64,000 bases of DNA from JACMLX01 sp031374935 (GCA_031374935.1 JANMHB010000179.1:1-64000), one strand, 5' to 3'. Numbered from the stretch's first letter, positions 25,472 through 34,238 are shown. Program-made: numbers and translations. The notes: generated by a model not told the origin, from the sequence alone.

Positions 25472-27364
25472 ATGACCCCGCGCCAGCCACCCGTCGTTGC
25501 CGAGCCGCCCCAGCGCGGCTCGACCCCTCCCACGCGCACGCTTCGCGAACGCCTGGGTGCGATCCGGAACATCCCGCCGTTTCTGGCCCTGATCTGGGCG
25601 ACCAGCAAGTCACTCACGCTCGGCACCATGCTGCTTCGACTGGTGCGCGCGGTGTTGCCGGTGCTGACGCTGTATGTGGGCAAGCTGATCATCGACGAGG
25701 TCATGGCACGGGCGACGATCGGTGTTGCGCCGGGCAGCGTCAGCGACTGGATCCGAAGTGTCGCGTCACACCGGTTGCTCTGGTTGCTGGCGGCGGAACT
25801 GGTGCTCGCCGTGAGTTCGGACCTGCTAGGCCGATTGGTCTCGCTGTTCGATGTGCTGCTGGCCGAACAGTTCTCGAACAGCACCAGCATCCGGCTGATG
25901 GAACATGCGGCCACGCTCGATCTCGAGGATTTCGAGGATAGCGAGCAGCAGGACAAGCTGGAGCGCGCGCGACGTCAGGCGTCTGGGCGCATGTCGCTCA
26001 TGAATCAGCTGTTCGGGCAGGCTCAGGACATCATCACCATCGCGACGTTCGGTGTTGGCATGGTGGCGTATGCACCCTGGCTGATCGTGCTGTTGTTCGT
26101 GGCGCTGATACCGGCGTTTCTGGGCGAGGCGTACTTCAACGAGCGCAGTTACTCGCTGGCCTATTCGCGCACCGCCGATCGCCGTGAGCTGGACTACATC
26201 CGGCAGACCGGCGCCAGTGTCGAGACGGCCAAGGAAGTGAAGATATTCGGCCTCAATGGGTTTCTCATCGAACGATACCGGACGCTGGCCGCAGACTTCT
26301 ACGTCGCCAACCGGAGCCTCGCGCTGAGACGTGCGGGATGGGGCGGTGCGCTCACCGCGCTCGGCACACTGGGCTACTACGTCGCCTACGCGTTGATCGT
26401 GTTCCGCACACTCACCGGCCAGTTCTCGATCGGCGACCTGACCTTCCTCGCCGGGTCGTTCCGACGGTTGCGCACCCTGCTGGAAGGTTTGTTGATCGGC
26501 TTCACGCAAACCGCCAGTCAGGCGCTGTACCTGGATGACCTGTTCTCCTTCTTCGACGTCCAGCCGGAGATCACGTCACCCCCTCATCCGCGACCCTTTC
26601 CGGTGCGGCTGCAGCAGGGGATCGTCTTCGAGGACGTTGGCTTCCGGTATCCGGGCGCCGAGCGCTGGGCGGTGCGGAACCTGAGCTTCACGCTCCGCGC
26701 CGGCGAAGTGCTGGCGCTGGTGGGAGAGAACGGTGCCGGCAAGACGACGATCGTCAAGTTGCTGGCGCGCCTGTACGATCCCGTTGAAGGCCGCATCCTG
26801 ATCGATGGGCATGACATGCGCGAGTACGATCTCGCCCAGCTGCGCGCGAACATCGGCGTGATCTTCCAGGACTTCGTGCGCTACAACATGACCGCCGGTG
26901 ACAACATCGCGGTAGGTCGCATCGCAGCGCGCACTGATCAGGCGCGGATTGCGGCGGCCGCCGACCGGAGTCTGGCGAGTGAGGTCATCGCCAGGCTGCC
27001 GAAGGGGTACGATCAGCAGATCGGCAGGCGATTCCGCAAGGGCGTCGATCTCTCGGGCGGCGAGTGGCAGAAGGTGGCCATCGCGCGTGCGTACATGCGT
27101 GACGCGCAGTTGCTGATCCTCGATGAACCGACCGCGGCGCTCGATGCGCGGGCCGAGTACGAGGTATTCGAACGCTTCAAGGAACTGAGCGACGGCAAGA
27201 CCGGCGTGCTCATCTCGCATCGGTTCTCGAGTGTGCGGATGGCCGATCGCATCCTCGTGCTCGAGGAGGGACGGGTGGAGGCCTCAGGGACGCATGCGGA
27301 GCTGCTGGCGGCCCGCGGTCGGTATGCCGAGTTGTTCGAACTGCAGGCGGCAGGGTACCGGTAG
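25472..27364 (+). CDS. ABC exporter, fused membrane and ATPase domains (MsbA/lipid-drug type)
   Basis: A 630-residue half-transporter. Residues ~40-320 hold six membrane helices (for example MLLRLVRAVLPVLTLYVGKLII and WLIVLLFVALIPAFLG). The ATPase domain (~370-620) has Walker A GENGAGKTT, Q-loop VIFQDFVRYNMTAGDNI, signature LSGGEWQKVAIARA, Walker B LLILDEPTAALD and the switch His in LISHRFSSVRMAD. ATG 25472 is chosen because the longer frame overlaps the previous gene. The protein should work as a homodimer exporting a lipid, peptide or drug; no substrate gene is nearby apart from the two unknown paralogs upstream. Confidence 0.9.
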   Translation: MTPRQPPVVAEPPQRGSTPPTRTLRERLGAIRNIPPFLALIWATSKSLTLGTMLLRLVRAVLPVLTLYVGKLIIDEVMARATIGVAPGSVSDWIRSVASHRLLWLLAAELVLAVSSDLLGRLVSLFDVLLAEQFSNSTSIRLMEHAATLDLEDFEDSEQQDKLERARRQASGRMSLMNQLFGQAQDIITIATFGVGMVAYAPWLIVLLFVALIPAFLGEAYFNERSYSLAYSRTADRRELDYIRQTGASVETAKEVKIFGLNGFLIERYRTLAADFYVANRSLALRRAGWGGALTALGTLGYYVAYALIVFRTLTGQFSIGDLTFLAGSFRRLRTLLEGLLIGFTQTASQALYLDDLFSFFDVQPEITSPPHPRPFPVRLQQGIVFEDVGFRYPGAERWAVRNLSFTLRAGEVLALVGENGAGKTTIVKLLARLYDPVEGRILIDGHDMREYDLAQLRANIGVIFQDFVRYNMTAGDNIAVGRIAARTDQARIAAAADRSLASEVIARLPKGYDQQIGRRFRKGVDLSGGEWQKVAIARAYMRDAQLLILDEPTAALDARAEYEVFERFKELSDGKTGVLISHRFSSVRMADRILVLEEGRVEASGTHAELLAARGRYAELFELQAAGYR

Positions 27365-27499
27365 GGTGTCGCTCGCCAAGCGCCCGACGCGGAGTCGAAC
27401 GCGGAAATGCATGCTTTTGGGTCGAAGGGTGTTGTGCCCGTGACCCCCGACTGACCGAAGGTCGTACGCTGCGTGCATGGGTCGCGCCCGGAAGTCTCC

Positions 27500-27528
27500 T
27501 TGCCAGAGTCGATCGATAGCTGTATCGT
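27500..27528 (+). promoter_or_regulatory. Promoter of the toxin-antitoxin pair
   Basis: TTGCCA (27500-27505), 17-base spacer, TATCGT (27523-27528). The -10 box lies inside the left arm of the palindrome, a layout suited to autorepression. Confidence 0.45.
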
Positions 27529-27548
27529 TGTACGATACAGCTATCGAT
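27512..27548. promoter_or_regulatory. Perfect 16-bp palindrome, likely VapBC autoregulation operator
   Basis: ATCGATAGCTGTATCG, five-base loop TTGTA, then its exact reverse complement CGATACAGCTATCGAT. It overlaps the promoter -10 and ends nine bases before the antitoxin ATG. VapB/VapC complexes usually bind such repeats to repress their own operon. Confidence 0.6.
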
Positions 27549-27557
27549 GGAGCTCCC

Positions 27558-27764
27558 ATGTCTGTCGTGACGGTTTCTCCCAAGTATCAGGTCGTGATCC
27601 CGAGGGAGATTCGAGAGGCGCTCGGCCTGGTGCCAGGGCAAAAGGTGCAGGTGCTTCAGTATCAGAACCGGATCGAGTTTGTCCCGGTGCGCCCCGTCCG
27701 TTCAATGCGCGGAGTGCTCACGGGCCTCGATACGGTCGTCACCCGCGACGAGGACCGCGTGTGA
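27558..27764 (+). CDS. vapB: AbrB/MazE-type antitoxin (VapB)
   Basis: A 68-residue protein with the swapped-hairpin AbrB DNA-binding fold at residues ~3-45: VTVSPKYQVVIPREIREALG, then VPGQKVQVL. The C-terminal tail (RSMRGVLTGLDTVVTRDEDR) would wrap and neutralise the toxin. ATG 27558 follows GGAG at five bases. The stop overlaps the toxin start as GTGA, so the two are translationally coupled, the standard TA arrangement. The palindrome immediately upstream is the probable operator. Confidence 0.87.
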   Translation: MSVVTVSPKYQVVIPREIREALGLVPGQKVQVLQYQNRIEFVPVRPVRSMRGVLTGLDTVVTRDEDRV

Positions 27765-28138
27765 ACCTTCTCGACTCATCGGTGTGGCTCGAATACTTCG
27801 CGGACGGCCCGCAGGCCGACCGGTTCGCGCCGATGATCGAAGACGTCGAGCGAGTGCTGGTGCCGACGATCGTGCTCCTCGAAGTGACACGCCGGGTGAT
27901 GCAGCAGCGCGGCGAGGACGCGGCGCTGCAGGTGGCCGCAGCGATGCATCAGGGACGTATCGCGGATCTCGACAGCGGCATCGCCCTCAGCGCTGCGCAA
28001 CTTGGCATTGCGCACAAGCTGCCGCTGGCGGACAGCGTCATCTACGCAACGGCGCGCCAGTACAACGCGACGCTCTGGACAATGGACGCGGATTTTGAAG
28101 GGCTCGCCGAGGTGAAGTTCATTCCGAAATCGCGGTGA
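27761..28138 (+). CDS. vapC: PIN-domain ribonuclease toxin (VapC)
   Basis: A 125-residue PIN-domain protein starting at GTG 27761. The acidic metal-site residues are all there: NLLDSSVWLEYF (D5), VLLEVTRRV (Glu), LPLADSVIYATA (Asp) and TLWTMDADFEGL (Asp). VapC toxins cleave tRNA or rRNA when freed from VapB. The gene ends against the convergent pst operon with only 17 bases between the stop codons. Nothing suggests inactivation. Confidence 0.9.
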   Translation: MNLLDSSVWLEYFADGPQADRFAPMIEDVERVLVPTIVLLEVTRRVMQQRGEDAALQVAAAMHQGRIADLDSGIALSAAQLGIAHKLPLADSVIYATARQYNATLWTMDADFEGLAEVKFIPKSR

Positions 28139-28160
28139 ATTCCCGGTGGGAAGATTCACC
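28134..28160. terminator. Bidirectional hairpin at the vapC/pstB convergence
   Basis: GGTGAATTCCC-GGT-GGGA with a two-base bulge, then ATTCACC. The stem covers the stop codons of both convergent genes; there is no T-run on either side. Confidence 0.35.
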
Positions 28161-28911
28161 CGTACTTGCCAGCGATGTACGCCGCCGTTCGCAGGTCGGT
28201 GGGTGCCTCGAAGACCTGCGGCGTCTCGCCGATTTCGATCAGTTCGCCGAGGAACATCACCCCGGTGCGATGGGAGGCACGCCGCGCCTGCGCCATGTTG
28301 TGCGTCACGATCACGATGGTGTAGTCCGCCACCAGCGTCTGCATCAGCGCTTCGATGCCGGCGGTGGCGATCGGGTCGAGCGCGCTGCACGGTTCATCCA
28401 TCAGCAACACATCGGGCGACGTGGCCAGCGCTCGTGCGATGCAGAGCCGCTGCTGCTGCTCACCAGACAGCGAGAGGGCCGGTTGGTCGAGATGCACGCC
28501 GGCCACACCGAGCAATCCGACGGACTGCAGGCATCGATCCACGATCGCCTTCAGGGCCGCCGTTCGCCGCTCGCCGTGCAGCCGCGGACCGTAGGCCACG
28601 TTGTCGTAGACGGAGAGCGGAAAGGGGTTCGGCCGCTGGAAGACCATTCCCACGCGGCGTCGCAGCGACTCGGTGTCCACGTTCGGCGCATACAGGTCGG
28701 CGCCGTCAAGTAGGACTCGCCCCTCGATCCGCACGCCGGCCACCAGGTCGTTCATCCGATTCAGGCAGCGCAGCAGCGTCGACTTGCCGCATCCCGACGG
28801 GCCGATCAGCGCCGTGATCCGTCGCTCGGGAAAACCGAGTGTGACCTGCTTCAGGCCCTGAAACTCGTCGTACCAGAGATCGAGCTGTTCCACGCGCATC
28901 TTGTCGGTCAT
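28156..28911 (-). CDS. pstB: Phosphate ABC transporter ATPase PstB (last gene of operon)
   Basis: A 251-residue ATPase with Walker A GPSGCGKSTLLRCLNRMNDL (the PstB-specific RCLNRMNDL extension), signature LSGEQQQRLCIARALA, Walker B VLLMDEPCSALDP and the switch His in IVTHNMAQARR. It hydrolyses ATP to drive phosphate through PstA/PstC. The start overlaps the stop of the preceding ATPase gene as ATGA. It is closest to canonical PstB of the two ATPases; the signature has Glu in place of the usual second Gly. Confidence 0.9.
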   Translation of the reverse strand: MTDKMRVEQLDLWYDEFQGLKQVTLGFPERRITALIGPSGCGKSTLLRCLNRMNDLVAGVRIEGRVLLDGADLYAPNVDTESLRRRVGMVFQRPNPFPLSVYDNVAYGPRLHGERRTAALKAIVDRCLQSVGLLGVAGVHLDQPALSLSGEQQQRLCIARALATSPDVLLMDEPCSALDPIATAGIEALMQTLVADYTIVIVTHNMAQARRASHRTGVMFLGELIEIGETPQVFEAPTDLRTAAYIAGKYG

Positions 28912-29690
28912 CCGAAGCGCCCTTCGAGATAGTCCCGCGTCCGGCTCTCAGCGGGATCCGCGAAGAGTCGCGCCGTGGGCGCCGTTTCGATCAGCTCACC
29001 CATCAGCAGGAAACTCGTGCGCGTCGCGATGCGCTGCGCCTGCCGGATGTTGTTCGTGACGAGAACGACGGTCACATCCGGTGCCAGACTTACGAGGGTG
29101 TCCTCGATTCGGCGTGTCGTGATCGGATCCAGCGCCGAACACGGCTCATCGAGCAGCACCACACTCGGCCGCAGCGCAAGCGCGCGCGCGATGCAGAGTC
29201 GTTGCTGTTGTCCTCCCGACAGTCGCGTGGCCATGAGGTCGAGTCGGTCGGCGACTTCATCCCAGAGTTGCGCCGCCTTCAGCGCATGCTCCACCATGTC
29301 GCGCAGCGTACTGCCCTCGCGTACGCCAGCAATCCGCGGTGCGTACGCCACGTTCTCGAAGATCGTGCGCGGCAGTGGTTGTGGTGTCGCGAGCACGATG
29401 CCGACCTGCCGCCGCAGCGCAGCCAGTCCATCACCGCGCTGTGAGAGCACGTCGATTCCCGCGACGGTGATCGTCCCGGTCACCGTCGCCCCATCACGCT
29501 CGACACTCAGTTTGTTGATGGAGCGGAGCAGGGAGGTCTTCCCGCTGCCGGCCGGGCCGATGATTCCATGAATCGTGCCGGCGTCAACTTGCAGCGTGGT
29601 GGGTCGCAGGATCAGGTTCTCACCGTACCGGATGGTCACGTCGCGGATGTCGATCATCACCGCATCAGGTGCCGGCGCACCCGACGTCAT
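28908..29690 (-). CDS. pstB: Second PstB-like ATPase in the phosphate operon
   Basis: A 260-residue ATPase with Walker A GPAGSGKTSLLRSINKL, signature LSGGQQQRLCIARALA, Walker B VVLLDEPCSALDP and LVTNNIRQAQR, where the switch His is replaced by Asn (TNN instead of THN). That change would weaken ATP hydrolysis if this ATPase forms a homodimer. ATG 29690 overlaps the pstA stop (ATGA); the open frame to 29861 overlaps pstA and is not used. PstA/PstC may work with a heterodimer of this and the downstream PstB, or the two may be alternatives. Confidence 0.85.
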   Translation of the reverse strand: MTSGAPAPDAVMIDIRDVTIRYGENLILRPTTLQVDAGTIHGIIGPAGSGKTSLLRSINKLSVERDGATVTGTITVAGIDVLSQRGDGLAALRRQVGIVLATPQPLPRTIFENVAYAPRIAGVREGSTLRDMVEHALKAAQLWDEVADRLDLMATRLSGGQQQRLCIARALALRPSVVLLDEPCSALDPITTRRIEDTLVSLAPDVTVVLVTNNIRQAQRIATRTSFLLMGELIETAPTARLFADPAESRTRDYLEGRFG

Positions 29691-30535
29691 CGATACCGTC
29701 GCGTGAGACGATTCATGAGACCGTAGGCGGCCAGATTGATGAACAGGATCGTCATCACCAGCACCGCCGCGGTACCGTAGGCCATGTCGTCGCTGATCCC
29801 TTCCATCGTCAGCGTGTAGAAGTGCACGCTCATCGTACGGGCCGAATCGAATGGCGACCATGGCATCTTGAGCGCCACGCCGGCGGTGAAGATCACGGCC
29901 GCGGTTTCACTCACCGCACGGCCGATACCGAGTACCACGCCGGTCATCACCCCTGGGGCGGCGGCCGGTAACACCACGCTCCGGATCGACTGCCACTTCG
30001 ACGCCCCCAGCGACTGTGCCACATCGCGGTAGTACTGCGGCACCGCACGCAACGCCTCTTCGCTGGTGCGGATCACCGTCGGCAAAATCATCAGGCCGAG
30101 CGTCAGGCCGCCGGACATGATCGACCAGCCCATGCCGAGCGTGGTGACGAAGAATGCGAATCCGAACAGGCCGAAGATGATGCTTGGAATGCCGGCCAGT
30201 GCCTCCGTGCCGCTGCGGATGAAGCGCGTCAGGCGGCTCTCTTTCGTGTACTCGGCCAGGTACACCGCCGCCGCCACTCCCAGTGGTGCGGCCACGATCA
30301 CGGCGGCGGCCGAGACGTACACCGTCGAGACCACCGTCGGCAGGATGCCGCCGAGTGCGCCTGAGTGTCGAGGACTCGAGAAGAGAAATTCCCACGACAG
30401 TGCGCCGGCGCCGCGCTTGAGCACGAAGCCGACGATGAAAAGCAGGAGACCAACCGTCGCACCGGTCGCGACCCAGAGCAGCGCGGTCGCAAGCCGCTGT
30501 GTCGTCCTCGGCCTGATCAAAAGCGGCATCGTCAT
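29687..30535 (-). CDS. pstA: Phosphate ABC transporter permease PstA
   Basis: A 282-residue permease with six helices. Family landmarks are GGILPTVVSTVYVSAAAVIVAAPLG, the EALAGIPSIIFGLFGFAFF block, and the EAA-type coupling loop RTSEEALRAVPQYYRDVAQSLGASKWQS ahead of VVLPAAAPGVMTGVVLGIGRAVSETAAVI. It forms the inner-membrane channel with PstC. The start overlaps pstC by four bases and the stop overlaps the next ATPase gene by four bases. An ATG two codons inside is an alternative start. Confidence 0.93.
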   Translation of the reverse strand: MTMPLLIRPRTTQRLATALLWVATGATVGLLLFIVGFVLKRGAGALSWEFLFSSPRHSGALGGILPTVVSTVYVSAAAVIVAAPLGVAAAVYLAEYTKESRLTRFIRSGTEALAGIPSIIFGLFGFAFFVTTLGMGWSIMSGGLTLGLMILPTVIRTSEEALRAVPQYYRDVAQSLGASKWQSIRSVVLPAAAPGVMTGVVLGIGRAVSETAAVIFTAGVALKMPWSPFDSARTMSVHFYTLTMEGISDDMAYGTAAVLVMTILFINLAAYGLMNRLTRRYR

Positions 30536-31455
30536 GTCGTCGGCTGACGCTTGTCCACCTTGAACGGCTTGACCGCCCGCACCCGGCCGGCGATGCCGTT
30601 CAGGGTCAGGCTCACCACGAACAGCACGATGCCTGTCGCGAACAGCGCCTGAGCATGCGGTCCGCTCGCATAACTCATCTCGAGGGCAATGTTGGCGGTG
30701 AGCGTGCGTACCGGCGCGAGAATGGAGTCGGGGAACTGTACGGCGTTGCCAGCCACCATGATCACTGCCATCGTCTCACCGACGGCGCGCCCCATGCCAA
30801 GTATCACCGCTGCCACGATACCATTCCGTGCGGCCGGTAGCACGACGCCGGTGATGGTCTGCCACTGCGTTGCGCCGAGCGCGCGCGAGCCGTCGCGATA
30901 ACTCTTCGGCACCGCTTCGAGCGCGTCGATGCTGATGCCGATGATGGTTGGCAGCACCATGATGCCGAGAATGATCGACGCGGCGAGCGCCGAGTAGCCT
31001 GGTCCACCGAGTCCACCGCCGTCACGAATGAACGGGACGAGCAGTTCCATCCCGATGAATCCGTAGACGACCGACGGAATGCCGGCCAGCAGCTCGATCA
31101 ACGGTTTCAGGAACTGGCGCGCCTTCGGAGGTGCCAGTTCCGCCAGAGTGATCGCACCCGCCAGGCCCAGCGGCAGTCCGATGACCAGTGCGCCCACCGT
31201 CACGACCGCGGTGCCCACGATCATCGGCAGCAGGCCGAAGTCGCCGCGACTGGGTGCCCATTTCACGCTGGCCAGAAACGCCAGCGGACCGCGGTCGAAG
31301 ACCACCGGCAGGCCTTCGCGCAGGATGAACAGGGTGATCAGTGCCAGCGTGCTCACCGCTGACAGCGCGGCGTAGCGCAGGACGCGCTCGATGCCCTCGT
31401 CGCTCAGGCGGGCAGTCGCTGCCCAGGACCGTGCCCGCGCGATCATCATCATCAT
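30532..31455 (-). CDS. pstC: Phosphate ABC transporter permease PstC
   Basis: A 307-residue permease with six helices. Landmarks are LITLFILREGLPVV, GTAVVTVGALVIGLPLGLAGAI, the IELLAGIPSVVYGFIGMELLVP block and the coupling loop DALEAVPKSYRDGSRALGATQWQT, then GRAVGETMAVIMVAGN. It pairs with PstA. The four Met codons at the start leave the exact initiation site open by up to three codons. It overlaps pstS upstream and pstA downstream, four bases each. Confidence 0.93.
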   Translation of the reverse strand: MMMMIARARSWAATARLSDEGIERVLRYAALSAVSTLALITLFILREGLPVVFDRGPLAFLASVKWAPSRGDFGLLPMIVGTAVVTVGALVIGLPLGLAGAITLAELAPPKARQFLKPLIELLAGIPSVVYGFIGMELLVPFIRDGGGLGGPGYSALAASIILGIMVLPTIIGISIDALEAVPKSYRDGSRALGATQWQTITGVVLPAARNGIVAAVILGMGRAVGETMAVIMVAGNAVQFPDSILAPVRTLTANIALEMSYASGPHAQALFATGIVLFVVSLTLNGIAGRVRAVKPFKVDKRQPTT

Positions 31456-32273
31456 CGCACGGTCACCGGTGCGAGCCCTTCACTGCGGGCCAGTTGTTGT
31501 CCGGCGCCGGAAAGCACGAATTCGATGAACGCGCGCGCCGCACCCGTTGGCGCGCCGCGGGTGAGGAACACGAACGGGCGCTGCAGTCGGTACGCGCCGC
31601 TGGCGATGGAGCGTTCCGTCGGCTCCACACCGTCGATCGCCAGCGCGTGAATCTGAGCGTTCAACTGACTGAACGTGACGTAGCCGATCGCGGCTTGATC
31701 CTGCGAGACCATCTTGCGCAGGCCGCCGGAATACGCGGTGACGAGTGCCGAGGTGGCGATTTCATCGCGGGTGCCCATCACGAATTCCTGGAAGGCGTCG
31801 CGCGTGCCCGAGCCATCTTCGCGCGTGATGACGGTGATCGGTGTGTTCATGCCGCCAAGCTGGCGCCAGTTGCGGATCCGGCCGGAATAGACATCCCGCA
31901 GTGCGCTGAGCGTGAGTGCCTTCACCGGGTTGGAGGCGTGCACGATGACCGCGATGCCGTCGCGCGCGACGACGGTCTGCATCAACCCGTCCGCTTCGGC
32001 TGGATGGAGTTCGCGCGAGGACATCCCGATATCGGCGGTGCCATCATGCGCTGCCTTGATGCCCGCCGTGGATCCGCCGGCCTGCACGATGACCCGGCCG
32101 CCCCGGTACTCCTCGGCCCAGCGTTCAGCGAAGGGCTGGATCGACGTCGAGCCAGCCAGGGTGACGAGGCTCGTTGCGTCGGGCGTGTGTGCGTCGGCGG
32201 AGCGGGTGCAGGCGGCTGCGGTGAGGAGCAGGGCAGCGCTGGCGAGGGTGCGGCTGGCGAGCTGGAATGACAC
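31452..32273 (-). CDS. pstS: Phosphate-binding lipoprotein PstS
   Basis: A 273-residue periplasmic phosphate-binding protein. GTG 32273 is chosen because it directly starts a lipoprotein leader (LASRTLASAALLLTAAAC); the frame is open to 32405 but that part has no leader. Ligand-site motifs are present: LAGSTSIQPFAERWAEEY, GGSTAGIKAAHDGTADIGMSSRE, ITREDGSGTRDAFQEFV and AIGYVTFSQLN. It delivers phosphate to PstCA. First gene of the five-gene operon, with a Pho-box-like promoter just upstream. phoU and the phoB/phoR regulators are not in the window. Confidence 0.92.
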   Translation of the reverse strand: MSFQLASRTLASAALLLTAAACTRSADAHTPDATSLVTLAGSTSIQPFAERWAEEYRGGRVIVQAGGSTAGIKAAHDGTADIGMSSRELHPAEADGLMQTVVARDGIAVIVHASNPVKALTLSALRDVYSGRIRNWRQLGGMNTPITVITREDGSGTRDAFQEFVMGTRDEIATSALVTAYSGGLRKMVSQDQAAIGYVTFSQLNAQIHALAIDGVEPTERSIASGAYRLQRPFVFLTRGAPTGAARAFIEFVLSGAGQQLARSEGLAPVTVR

Positions 32274-32299
32274 GAGACCGCTCTGGTCGAAGAGCGCAG

Positions 32300-32336
32300 A
32301 GGATAGGCAAGTTGTGTCACGACTGCGTGACGGCAG
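32300..32336 (-). promoter_or_regulatory. Pho-box-like promoter of the pst operon
   Basis: On the minus strand CTGCCGT-CACG-CAGTCGT (32336-32319) has two 7-mers each matching the CTGTCAT Pho-box unit at five of seven positions, with the expected 4-base spacer. A TATCCT -10 box (32305-32300) follows at a distance typical for PhoB-activated promoters. The leader would be ~20 bases. Confidence 0.4.
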
Positions 32337-32522
32337 CCGCGACTGGCTCGCCTGTGTCGCTCGCGGCGCCCTCCAGACGAGCCCGCACCACCCCGGGCAC
32401 TCCACCAGAGTGAATCGAGGTTAACCTTCCTTCGGGACCACGACCGACAGACTCATCCGCGCCCTCTGGTGCGGTCGGCCGCCGCCCCTCACGCTGCTCG
32501 TCTCACGGACCCTGCATTCCCG

Positions 32523-34160
32523 ATGCTGAATCCCGACGGCCACCAACCTCGATCGCTGAACGACGCGTCCGACGCGATCTTCGTGCAACTCGGCGGCGAT
32601 CTCGCTGCGATTGACCTGTGGACGCGCGTCGACTTCAGCTGGATGGACAGCGACGCCGCCCGTTTGCGTGACGCCGTCGGCTATCGTGGCATGACGATGG
32701 CATTTCGTGTGGCCGGACTGACGCTCGGTGACGCCGATGCCGCGCCGTCGTGCCCACCCTTCATGATCGAGATCTGGCCGGACCGACTCAGCGCTCAGGT
32801 GTTCTGGCACCGGGGTGACGCCAGCGCATCCCGCATCGGCGACTCGGATGCCGCCGTCCTCCATCACTGGGCGGCGGGCAGCCTCACCAAGAATCTGCGG
32901 ATCGTCCGGTTCGGTGATGGCGATCCTGGGCTCGAAGCCGAGCTCCATCTGGGCGACATCGTATCGGCGGATGCAGTGCGGGAGTTCGTTAGCGCGTTTT
33001 CATGGGATGTGGCCGCGCTCCATGCCTACGAACTCGATGCACCGCTGCTGACGACGGAAGAGTGGGTGCAGCGTGCTGCGCTCTCGATCTCGCGGTCCAC
33101 ACCGCGGATCCCATTGCGTGACCATCCGACGCACGACTGGCCTGCGGTGGAAAGCCCGCGGGGGGTGTTCTGCCGACTGCAACCGAGCGGCGCACTCTGC
33201 GAAAGCGACAACGTGCTCTACGCCGTCAGCCGCGAGACGGCGGCGATGATCCCCGTGACGACACTGCCTGGTCATCGCAGCGAATGGGACTACGCACGCT
33301 TGACGGAGATCTGGCTGGCGAACGATGGCGCGACGTGCTTCGCACGCTCGTTGCTGCTCGAGGGTTTCGTCTCCGGCACCGATGGCACCTGGCGCCCGGC
33401 AACGACGGATGCGATCACGGCCGTGACGCCATGGGGCGCACATGGATTCCTGCTCGGCCTGCATGATGGACGTGTGATCGAGTTCGACGTCGCGACAACA
33501 GTTGGCACAGGCCATCAACTGGCCCACGTCACCGGTCGGTTCTCGCATCTGGTCGCCACCAGCCAGCGAGGCGTCGGCCTCATCGGCACGACGCTCTTCA
33601 GTGCGACGATCAATGGTGACGGTCCCGCGGAATCGCATGTCGCTGACCACTGGCTGGTGGAATTCGCCGGTGTGCTCTCCTTCGACGTCGTGAGCGGGCT
33701 GGATGTCGACATCTGGTCACGGGTGCCTGTGCTGGCAGTGCTCGGCGATGCCGGCATTGTGATCATCGAGGCGACCACGGGTCGGATCCGCGCGAAGCAC
33801 GCGATTGAACTGGCTCGGCAGGTGTGCTGGATCGGACCTGGGTGGCTGCTCGTTCTCGACGCCATCGAGCAGCGTGGCGACACCCAGACGCGCCTTCGTG
33901 TGCTCGACGTGGTCAGTGGCCGCTGGACGGAGCCGGTCGTGACGGCCGAGGTGTCGCGAATCGCCGTGCGCGGCGAGGAGATCTACGTCGGATACGCAAA
34001 CCAGAGCATCGCCGTCTGGTCTCGCGCAGAGGTGTGCCGCGGCATCGGTGCATGGGCGTTCCGCTCGCTGCTGCCCGACGACCCGAGCAGCGTGTCAGGC
34101 CCGTCCAGCGTGCAGCTGAGTGACGCGGTCCCACCCGTCGAGCCGATCGCGGTGAAGTGA
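32523..34160 (+). CDS. Unrecognised protein with a propeller-like C-terminal half
   Basis: A 545-residue protein without signal peptide or membrane helix; ATG 32523 begins it. The first ~165 residues (DLWTRVDFSWMDSDAARL, MTMAFRVAGLTLGD, MIEIWPDRLSAQVFWH) form a mixed domain that I do not recognise. Residues ~200-530 look like successive four-strand blades (AHGFLLGLHDGRVIEFDVATT, VLGDAGIVIIEATTGRIRAKH, RLRVLDVVSGRW, IYVGYANQSIAVWSR), as in WD40/PQQ-like propellers. It is divergent from the pst operon and monocistronic. No function inferred. Confidence 0.65.
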   Translation: MLNPDGHQPRSLNDASDAIFVQLGGDLAAIDLWTRVDFSWMDSDAARLRDAVGYRGMTMAFRVAGLTLGDADAAPSCPPFMIEIWPDRLSAQVFWHRGDASASRIGDSDAAVLHHWAAGSLTKNLRIVRFGDGDPGLEAELHLGDIVSADAVREFVSAFSWDVAALHAYELDAPLLTTEEWVQRAALSISRSTPRIPLRDHPTHDWPAVESPRGVFCRLQPSGALCESDNVLYAVSRETAAMIPVTTLPGHRSEWDYARLTEIWLANDGATCFARSLLLEGFVSGTDGTWRPATTDAITAVTPWGAHGFLLGLHDGRVIEFDVATTVGTGHQLAHVTGRFSHLVATSQRGVGLIGTTLFSATINGDGPAESHVADHWLVEFAGVLSFDVVSGLDVDIWSRVPVLAVLGDAGIVIIEATTGRIRAKHAIELARQVCWIGPGWLLVLDAIEQRGDTQTRLRVLDVVSGRWTEPVVTAEVSRIAVRGEEIYVGYANQSIAVWSRAEVCRGIGAWAFRSLLPDDPSSVSGPSSVQLSDAVPPVEPIAVK

Positions 34161-34238
34161 GGGCGGCGTTCGGTTCGCCGCACGTGGACGCCTGCTCCAC
34201 ACCGTCGCTGATGGACGCACCGGTGCAGGCGAATTGCC

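Noticed and set aside
27365..27480. TCGAAC-like pattern suggesting a tRNA 3' half
   Set aside because: No acceptor stem or anticodon arm can be paired on either strand.
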